Positions 25,002 to 30,338 of a stretch of 30,338 nucleotides of DNA are shown piece by piece (the first letter of the stretch is position 1; each line of letters opens with the position of its first letter). The notes under the pieces were generated by a model that made no database searches, was not told where the DNA came from, and worked only from the letters and a program-made list of their open reading frames with translations. The position numbers were made by a program, and so were the translations under genes. Where the stretch lies: positions 1-30,338 of the forward strand of contig CAIRTT010000040.1 in assembly GCA_903881535.1 (NCBI GenBank), given 5' to 3'. The DNA is from an uncultured Armatimonadota bacterium (GTDB taxonomy: Bacteria > Armatimonadota > Armatimonadia > Armatimonadales > Armatimonadaceae).

Positions 25002-25994
25002 ATGTGGATGATAGGTCCGGGCATCGGATTTCTGGTGCTGATCGTGTTTCTTCAGTTTTTCCCGATTGGGCTATGGATCACTGCATTGGCCTCAGGTGTT
25101 CCGGGTGTCACTCCCTTCATCCTCATTGGAATGAAGCTGCGCAAGGTGCCACAAGATAAAATCGTTTTGCCGTTGATTGCGGGTGTTAAAGCGGGATTGG
25201 ACCTGTCAGTCAATCAACTCGAGACGCACTACATGGCACGTGGAAATGTTGAAACGGTCGTCATGGCGATGATTTCTGCTCAACGGGCCAAAATTGATCT
25301 TACATTTGAGCAAGCTTCTGCGATTGACCTTGCTGGAAGAAATCCCCTTGAGGCAGTACAAATGTCGGTTATTCCAAGGGTACTCGAGACACCGGTCGTT
25401 GCTGGAGTTTCGCAGGATGGTGTCGAGCTGAAAGCATTTGCCCGTGTAACGGTGCGAGCAAACATCAAGGGATTTGTAGGTGGTGCTGGTGAGGCAACAG
25501 TCCTCGCCCGCGTCGGCGAAGGCATCGTCACAACGATTGGCTCATCGGCGACGCACAAAGTCGTACTTGAAAATCCCGATGAGATCAGCCGGCTGGTACT
25601 CGGTAAGGGCCTTGATGCCGGCACTGCGTTTGAGATTTTGTCCGTTGACATCGCCGATGTAGACGTGGGCGACAACATTGGCGCAAGGTTGCGCACTGCG
25701 CAAGCCGAAGCAGACAAACAAATTGCTCAGGCGAAGGCTGAGGAGCGTCGTGTGATGGCTGTCGCGCGTGAACAGGAAATGAAAGCATACGTCCAGGAAA
25801 TGCGTGCGAAGGTGGTTGAAGCCGAAGCGGCCGTTCCACTCGCAATCGCCGATGCGCTTCGTACAGGAAAGCTCGGAGCGATGGACTACTTCAGCTTGCG
25901 GAACCTACAAGCGGATACGGAGATGCGTCAGGGCTTTGGCAAAATGGCAGACCCTAACGATACAGAGGGCGAATTTTCGCACACGAGTTCTTAA
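25002..25994 (+). CDS. floA: Flotillin-like protein FloA
   Basis: The product has 330 residues from the ATG at 25002, with GAGG 9 nt upstream; the in-frame TTG at 24987 is less likely. FloA (YqfA) is a flotillin scaffold that organises membrane microdomains. Two N-terminal membrane segments (about 4-45) precede the SPFH-like core. Diagnostic stretches are LSVNQLETHYMARGNV, DLAGRNPLEAVQMSV, GEGIVTTIGSSATHKVVLEN and DIADVDVGDNIGARL. The C-terminal helix AEADKQIAQAKAEERR is coiled coil. Length equals the Bacillus protein (331). It follows nfeD and is overlapped by the small downstream gene (TAATG). Confidence 0.95.
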   Translation: MWMIGPGIGFLVLIVFLQFFPIGLWITALASGVPGVTPFILIGMKLRKVPQDKIVLPLIAGVKAGLDLSVNQLETHYMARGNVETVVMAMISAQRAKIDLTFEQASAIDLAGRNPLEAVQMSVIPRVLETPVVAGVSQDGVELKAFARVTVRANIKGFVGGAGEATVLARVGEGIVTTIGSSATHKVVLENPDEISRLVLGKGLDAGTAFEILSVDIADVDVGDNIGARLRTAQAEADKQIAQAKAEERRVMAVAREQEMKAYVQEMRAKVVEAEAAVPLAIADALRTGKLGAMDYFSLRNLQADTEMRQGFGKMADPNDTEGEFSHTSS

Positions 25995-26197
25995 TGTCAA
26001 AGACCGATAAACAAGAACAAACAGCCAAGGTGCTTCCGGCAAAGCCACGCAATGAACGTGTCAGTGCCAAGGATCGGCAGTCACGGTCGTCAGGTGTATT
26101 CCTGCGAAACCGACAGGATTTCATACGCGCCTTTATGATGCATGAGATTCTTGCCGAACCAAAATGTAAGCAAAGTTCATTCAGAAAACATTCTTGA
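25994..26197 (+). CDS. Small protein in the floA operon
   Basis: The product has 67 residues. It starts in the overlap TAATG with floA, which supports real translation by coupling. It is hydrophilic and basic with no membrane segment. Near the C-terminus DFIRAFMMHEILAEPK recalls the R.A....EIL..P segment of short proteins found next to floA in other bacteria, but this comparison is from memory. Function is unknown. Confidence 0.6.
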   Translation: MSKTDKQEQTAKVLPAKPRNERVSAKDRQSRSSGVFLRNRQDFIRAFMMHEILAEPKCKQSSFRKHS

Positions 26198-26204
26198 AGG
26201 AAAT

Positions 26205-27680
26205 ATGACCTTCGAACGCGAAACAACCACCGTGAACACGCGCATTGATACGCTTTCCGCTGGCATTTTGAGGATGCGATTGGTAGATGGCGAGTTGCGA
26301 ACCATCCGTATGGGTGGTGTGGACCTCATCCGCCGATTGTATTTCTGTGTCCGAACACGTTCGTGGGACACAGTGAATCCTAAATTTACAGCCTACGAAG
26401 TACATACGACTCGTGAGTCGTTCAGAGCTAAGTTTGAAGCCGTCTGTGAGCGCCCCGTCGGGGGCGGCTTTGAGACGGATGCACACTTTAAGTGGAATGG
26501 AATGATTGAGGGAGGTCCCGATGGCAAAATTACCTTTACCGTCGAGGGCGAAGCTACGGCTGACTTTCAATCCAATCGAATAGGTCTTTGTCTCCTGATT
26601 GGAGCAAATGAGCTCTCCGGTGGATCGTATAAGACATCGCTACTCGACACACAGATTCAGGAAAGCCCGTTTCCTGCGGTGATCGCAACGCCCCTCATCA
26701 TCGCTCCAAAGTTCGACACGATTGCATACAGCACGCAAAAAAGTACGCATACCATCACTGTAAAGGCAGTTGGTGCTACCTTTGAAATGGAGGATCAACG
26801 ACATTTTGGCGATTCATCCTTCAAAGCGTATGCACCACTTCCCTTCGATTATCCGAATATCCCGACAGGCAAGCGCTTCAAGCAAGTCATAACGCTATCT
26901 GTGGCTGGTAAACCACCCGCACGTGCGGCCTTCGTCAATGAGAGTCGCATAACTGTATCCAGTGTCCGCACCGGCCATATGGTCCCTACGCTTCGGGATT
27001 GGCAGGATTCCACCCCCGCATCACGCAGCTTTATCGACCAAGTTGCAAAGCCTACTGAGCTCGCTGAGCTCGAGACAATACATTGGGATTACCGCCCAAG
27101 TCTGCACTTACACGATAATGAAACGTACTGGGAAAACGCACAGGCCGTCGTCGACCAGGCAGCAACGATGCGTCACCACAACAAAACGGCGCAGCTCGTG
27201 ATCAGTCCATTGGAACTTGATGTGCCTCATCCACGACCTGGTCGTGATCCTCGTACCGTCGATCCGTTTGGTGCAGCATGGCTAGCGGCATTCACAGGCG
27301 AATGCGGTAAGGCTGGAATTGCGGCTGTGGATGTCCGCCTTGGTGATGGAATGGCTCAAAAAGTGATGTCAATTCTGGCACCGCTTGCAGGACAACCATT
27401 GCTTGAGACCAATAATCGCTCTACTGGGTTCTTCCCTGACCTAATGAGTTGGGCGTGCCGCGGACCCCGCGGGCGCACGGTTGTCGTCATCAATAGAACG
27501 AGCCAACCACAGAATGTAACGGTCGCAGGCCTTGCAGGTAATCAAGTAGCCGTGACCCGCTTCAGCGAACAGCTTGGCGCCGATAAAGTTAAACCAAGGT
27601 CCATACTTCCAATCGCGCAAGGAGCAATCCTGTTTGCGATGGACCCTTATGAGGTTTTGCTGGTTACCGAAACCAAGTGA
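26205..27680 (+). CDS. D-apionate lactonase (ApnL)-like protein
   Basis: The product has 491 residues from the ATG at 26205, with AAGGA close before it. The N-terminal 235 residues match the D-apionate lactonase N-domain by recurring features: LRTIRMGGVDLIRRLYFCVR (32-50), HFKWNGMIEG, FQSNRIGLCLL and FEMEDQRHFGDSSFKAY (193-209). Known members are about 580-620 residues with a TIM-barrel and a C-terminal beta domain. Here the barrel part after 240 seems shortened (WDYRPSLHLHDNETYWENA, then GAAWLAAFTGECGKAGIAAV), so activity is uncertain. The characterised members open the lactone in apiose catabolism in the cytosol. It starts 7 nt after the small protein and overlaps the cupin gene (GTGA). Confidence 0.8.
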   Translation: MTFERETTTVNTRIDTLSAGILRMRLVDGELRTIRMGGVDLIRRLYFCVRTRSWDTVNPKFTAYEVHTTRESFRAKFEAVCERPVGGGFETDAHFKWNGMIEGGPDGKITFTVEGEATADFQSNRIGLCLLIGANELSGGSYKTSLLDTQIQESPFPAVIATPLIIAPKFDTIAYSTQKSTHTITVKAVGATFEMEDQRHFGDSSFKAYAPLPFDYPNIPTGKRFKQVITLSVAGKPPARAAFVNESRITVSSVRTGHMVPTLRDWQDSTPASRSFIDQVAKPTELAELETIHWDYRPSLHLHDNETYWENAQAVVDQAATMRHHNKTAQLVISPLELDVPHPRPGRDPRTVDPFGAAWLAAFTGECGKAGIAAVDVRLGDGMAQKVMSILAPLAGQPLLETNNRSTGFFPDLMSWACRGPRGRTVVVINRTSQPQNVTVAGLAGNQVAVTRFSEQLGADKVKPRSILPIAQGAILFAMDPYEVLLVTETK

Positions 27681-28339
27681 TATCGAATGGTTTTATGGGG
27701 GTTACCATTGCCGATGGTGACCTTCTTTCAGGTGTTACGACTCAATGTGGCGCTACGTTCTCAGGCATTCAAAATAGACGATTGCAGCTACCTGCCGGTA
27801 CAAACTCCATTCTCTGTCTTTCTGGTGTCGTAAGACTCACAGATGGCCATGGACTGGTTACGATCACCCAAGGGATGTATGCCGTTATTCCATCCGATTG
27901 CACCTTGGAAACTGAAAATGGACTTGCGGTAGCAATTCACTTTCCTGAGGCACATGGTTTCCGACAATTTGGCGGACCAATAGAGTCGACAGGTCGACTC
28001 ACGTATATCGATGGCTGCACAGATACGCTGCTGGTATGCCCACCTCGCCTAGGTGCTCCCTGTCTCAATCATCTGCACATTCCCGCTGGAACCGACCAAT
28101 CCTTCCATACCCATCCAAGCGACAGACTGGGAGCGATCCTGAGTGGCAATGGCTGGTGTGACACCCCCAATGGTACATTTGAGCTTGCTGCCGGCGTGGC
28201 CTGGTATATTCCCACAGGCTGCGAGCACCGCTTTCGAACAGGGTCGGCATCGTTAGATGTCATTGCATGGCATCCAGACAGCGACTTTGGCCCGACGGAC
28301 GACAACCATCCGATGATTAACCGGACGATACTGGACTAA
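27677..28339 (+). CDS. Bicupin-domain protein
   Basis: The product has 220 residues and overlaps the previous stop (GTGA), so a GTG start with translational coupling is likely. Two cupin-like halves are seen. The second carries SFHTHPSDRLGAILSG (His144, His146) and GVAWYIPTGCEHRF (His184), the metal-binding triad, though the usual Glu of motif 1 is replaced by Asp. The first half (LQLPAGTNSILCLSGVVRL, then MYAVIPSDC) lacks the His pair and is degenerate. It may bind a metal or small sugar, or act in sugar conversion with the ApnL-like enzyme, but no reaction can be assigned. Confidence 0.8.
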   Translation: MISNGFMGVTIADGDLLSGVTTQCGATFSGIQNRRLQLPAGTNSILCLSGVVRLTDGHGLVTITQGMYAVIPSDCTLETENGLAVAIHFPEAHGFRQFGGPIESTGRLTYIDGCTDTLLVCPPRLGAPCLNHLHIPAGTDQSFHTHPSDRLGAILSGNGWCDTPNGTFELAAGVAWYIPTGCEHRFRTGSASLDVIAWHPDSDFGPTDDNHPMINRTILD

Positions 28340-28340
28340 C

Positions 28341-28997
28341 ATGCCTGACATCAAACTCAAGACATTCGATAAGGCAATCCCTTATACAATTTCGTTGCCA
28401 AACAGTATTTCACCAACAACAAGTCTTCAATTAATTCGAGAAGAAGATGCCCGCAAAATGGACCTTCGCCGTGATGCAGCGGTTCTCATCCTCCGTGATG
28501 ATAGTCCCAAAGCGATGCTCGTGGACATCGTTATGGACATTTGCCGACGCTTTCCCATAGCATCCGAGCTCAATACAGGCGCACGACTTCCCCAAGCGCC
28601 GACCGCGACTGGCATTGTCGAGCTTGATGGCGTTGCACTCAAGGGTGGCAATGTCCTGATAAGTGTTTATGCAAGCCCTGATGGCTGGTTGAAGGACACA
28701 TCCAAAGCCGTGCTAACTTCGGTGCATCCGGCAGCAGATGGCAACCGTGTGACGATTGGTGCACTGCCAACAGGTAAGTGCTACGCAGTTGGCGTCCATT
28801 ACGATGTGAATGGTAATGGTAAGCTGGACACCCGCCTAGGGCTCCCAGACGAACCATTTGCGGTCTCTAACAATGCTGCTGGCAAGATGGGGCCACCATC
28901 ATTTCAGTCAGCAGCTTTTCTGATTACAGCCACAAGCCCTGTCTGGCACAGGCAAATGACGTTGAAAAAGATTAGCCTCCCACGCTTTCGCCTGTAA
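28341..28997 (+). CDS. DUF2141-domain protein
   Basis: The product has 218 residues. The start ATG lies 1 nt after the cupin stop. Residues of about 90-200 match DUF2141: NVLISVYASPDGWLKD, then GALPTGKCYAVGVHYDVNGN, GKLDTRLGLPDEPFAVSNNA and MGPPSFQSAAFLI. This domain is usually secreted; here no signal peptide is seen and 90 residues precede it (KAIPYTISLPNSISPTTSLQ), of unknown type. The DVNGNGKLD loop could bind calcium. It closes the plus-strand cluster. Confidence 0.82.
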   Translation: MPDIKLKTFDKAIPYTISLPNSISPTTSLQLIREEDARKMDLRRDAAVLILRDDSPKAMLVDIVMDICRRFPIASELNTGARLPQAPTATGIVELDGVALKGGNVLISVYASPDGWLKDTSKAVLTSVHPAADGNRVTIGALPTGKCYAVGVHYDVNGNGKLDTRLGLPDEPFAVSNNAAGKMGPPSFQSAAFLITATSPVWHRQMTLKKISLPRFRL

Positions 28998-29019
28998 GTT
29001 GTAACACACGACTCACCTG

Positions 29020-29056
29020 TAAAAAAGACTGTCCTAGCATCGCTGCTTGGACAGTC
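29020..29056 (-). terminator. Intrinsic terminator of the glycyl-tRNA synthetase gene
   Basis: GACTGTCC (29027-29034) pairs with GGACAGTC (29049-29056), loop 14 nt, followed on the minus strand by TTTTTT (29021-29026). It lies 41 nt past the stop at 29097. Confidence 0.85.
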
Positions 29057-29096
29057 CCTCGTTACTGACATTCATCAGTTCGCTTACGACCCGCTG

Positions 29097-30338
29097 CTAG
29101 GCAATTCGACTCTTGATGTAGTGGACAAGGTCATCGATTGCAATACGCTCCTGCAGCATTGAGTCGCGATGCCGAACGGTGACCGTGTTTTCCATGGATG
29201 TATCACCATCCCGGCCACGTCCAATCGTGTCGAAGTCAACCGTGATGCAGAATGGTGTGCCCGCTTCATCCTGACGGCGGTAAAGCTTTCCAATAGCTGC
29301 TGTGTCATCGTAGACAGTTCGCATGTCTCCGCCGCTTTGCAGCATCTTCTTGATCTTCTTGGCCGTTTCAACAATGGTTGGTTCGTTCTTTTTGAGAGGC
29401 AGAACCGCGACTTTGATCGGAGCAAGGACTGCTGGCAGTCTCAGAACGATGCGCGTCTCACCATTTTCCAACAGCTCTTCGTCATAAGCCTCACAGAGTG
29501 CAGCAAGGACACCGCGATCGACGCCAGCGGCCGGTTCAATCACGAAAGGAACGATGTGCTGATTGTTCGGTTGATCAAAATAGGTCAGTTTCTCAACGGA
29601 GTGCTCGTTCAGCATCACGCGGGCTTTTGTGTTCTCTGACAGCGGAAGCGTATCCTGTGAACGCGAATGGCTACCAAGGTCCCAGTCTGTCCGGTTGGCA
29701 ATTCCCTCAAGTTCATCGAAGCCAAGCGTTGGGAAGTTGTACAGAATGTCAACCGTGCGCTTGGAATAGTGCGCAAGCTTTACATGCTCGAAGAGCTGAA
29801 TCTTCTCGCGCTTTAGGCCGACAACATTTACCCACCACTCAATATGGTCTTCAATCCACGCATCGTGAACAGCTTCGTCGTCACCGGGGCGAACAAAGTA
29901 CTCGATTTCCATTTGCTCGAGCTCACGTACGCGGAAGAGGAAGTTCCTTGGCGTGATTTCGTTGCGGAAGCTTTTACCCGTCTGAGCGATACCAAATGGC
30001 AATTTACGATTGGTGCTATCAACAACGTTTTTGAAGTTGACAAACATTCCCTGCGCGGTTTCGGGTCGCAGATACGCAAAGGATTCATCGTCTGCAACAG
30101 GCCCAACCTGCGTCTTGAACATCAGGTTGAACTGCCGGGGCTCTGTCCAATCACCCGGTTTACCATCCTGCGCATCAACGACTTTCGCCGCGAGCAGCGC
30201 AGCCTGTGCCTTGGATGTGTCTTGAAGCAGAGCATCGACAAAGACATCCATGTCATCCGGACGCTCGATTCCAAGATGAGCCGCGATTGCATCGAGGACT
30301 GCTGGTTCCTGTTCCTTCAGGAGGTGATCCAGCCGGTA
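29097..30338 (-). CDS. glyQS: Glycyl-tRNA synthetase (single-chain), 5' end outside window
   Basis: This class II synthetase charges tRNA-Gly. The frame is open to the window edge (reads YRLDHLLKEQEP inward), giving 413 residues; about 50-100 N-terminal residues are missing, since the family is usually 450-500 long. Motifs are FNLMFKTQVGPV, YLRPETAQGMFVNFKNV, FRNEITPRNFLFRVRELEQM (class II motif 2) and MEIEYFV. The EPAAGVDRGVLAAL segment (class II motif 3) follows. The C-terminal anticodon-binding domain includes PIKVAVLPLKKNE and FDTIGRGRDGDTSMENTVTV. It is the alpha-2 type found in eukaryotes, archaea, mycoplasmas and some bacteria, unlike the two-chain type of most Gram-negatives. No neighbouring gene shares its operon in this window. 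Confidence 0.95.
   Translation of the reverse strand, partial: YRLDHLLKEQEPAVLDAIAAHLGIERPDDMDVFVDALLQDTSKAQAALLAAKVVDAQDGKPGDWTEPRQFNLMFKTQVGPVADDESFAYLRPETAQGMFVNFKNVVDSTNRKLPFGIAQTGKSFRNEITPRNFLFRVRELEQMEIEYFVRPGDDEAVHDAWIEDHIEWWVNVVGLKREKIQLFEHVKLAHYSKRTVDILYNFPTLGFDELEGIANRTDWDLGSHSRSQDTLPLSENTKARVMLNEHSVEKLTYFDQPNNQHIVPFVIEPAAGVDRGVLAALCEAYDEELLENGETRIVLRLPAVLAPIKVAVLPLKKNEPTIVETAKKIKKMLQSGGDMRTVYDDTAAIGKLYRRQDEAGTPFCITVDFDTIGRGRDGDTSMENTVTVRHRDSMLQERIAIDDLVHYIKSRIA

Overview
The window is chromosomal DNA of roughly even base composition from a bacterium with Gram-negative-style envelope genes. Several features fit Armatimonadota (Fimbriimonadia-like): a secreted protein with a long array of about 94-residue GG.....G.V.L...AP.GG Ig-like repeats, a pseudopilin operon, NfeD-FloA, GTP-type PEP carboxykinase and single-chain glycyl-tRNA synthetase. 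This placement is an inference from protein style, not from a marker-gene search. No rRNA, tRNA, CRISPR array or insertion sequence was seen.

Left third (1-12180) is entirely on the minus strand. It holds a secreted propeller/TIG protein cut by the window edge; a transcription unit with a 1528-residue exported repeat protein followed by a Tat-exported propeller protein (clear promoter at 7682-7709, terminator at 1940-1980); adenosylhomocysteinase under an S-adenosylhomocysteine (SAH) riboswitch with an overlapping intrinsic terminator; a Tat-exported NHL propeller protein; and a Tat-exported L-amino-acid-oxidase-like flavoprotein.

The middle (12196-18923) is on the plus strand. A strong promoter drives an unrecognised gene broken by two compensating one-base indels. 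An imperfect tandem 36-nt motif follows, its second copy able to sequester the ribosome-binding site of a DUF4258-like gene that overlaps a YhaM-type exoribonuclease gene. A three-gene pseudopilin operon comes next, with its second gene frameshifted, and then an exported aldose 1-epimerase with a strong terminator.

The right third holds GTP-dependent PEP carboxykinase (minus), a compact feoA-feoB-Cys-rich-protein iron operon (minus), and a divergent plus-strand run: a putative exported protein, NfeD, FloA, a 67-residue protein, a D-apionate-lactonase-like protein, a bicupin and a DUF2141 protein. The last six genes are nearly gapless. The window ends inside the 5' part of glycyl-tRNA synthetase (minus).

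The most notable observations are the SAH riboswitch with a readable switching mechanism, the tandem motif upstream of the DUF4258/yhaM pair, the short-homopolymer frameshifts in two genes of the same region, and the coupling of NfeD-FloA with an ApnL-like/cupin/DUF2141 set.
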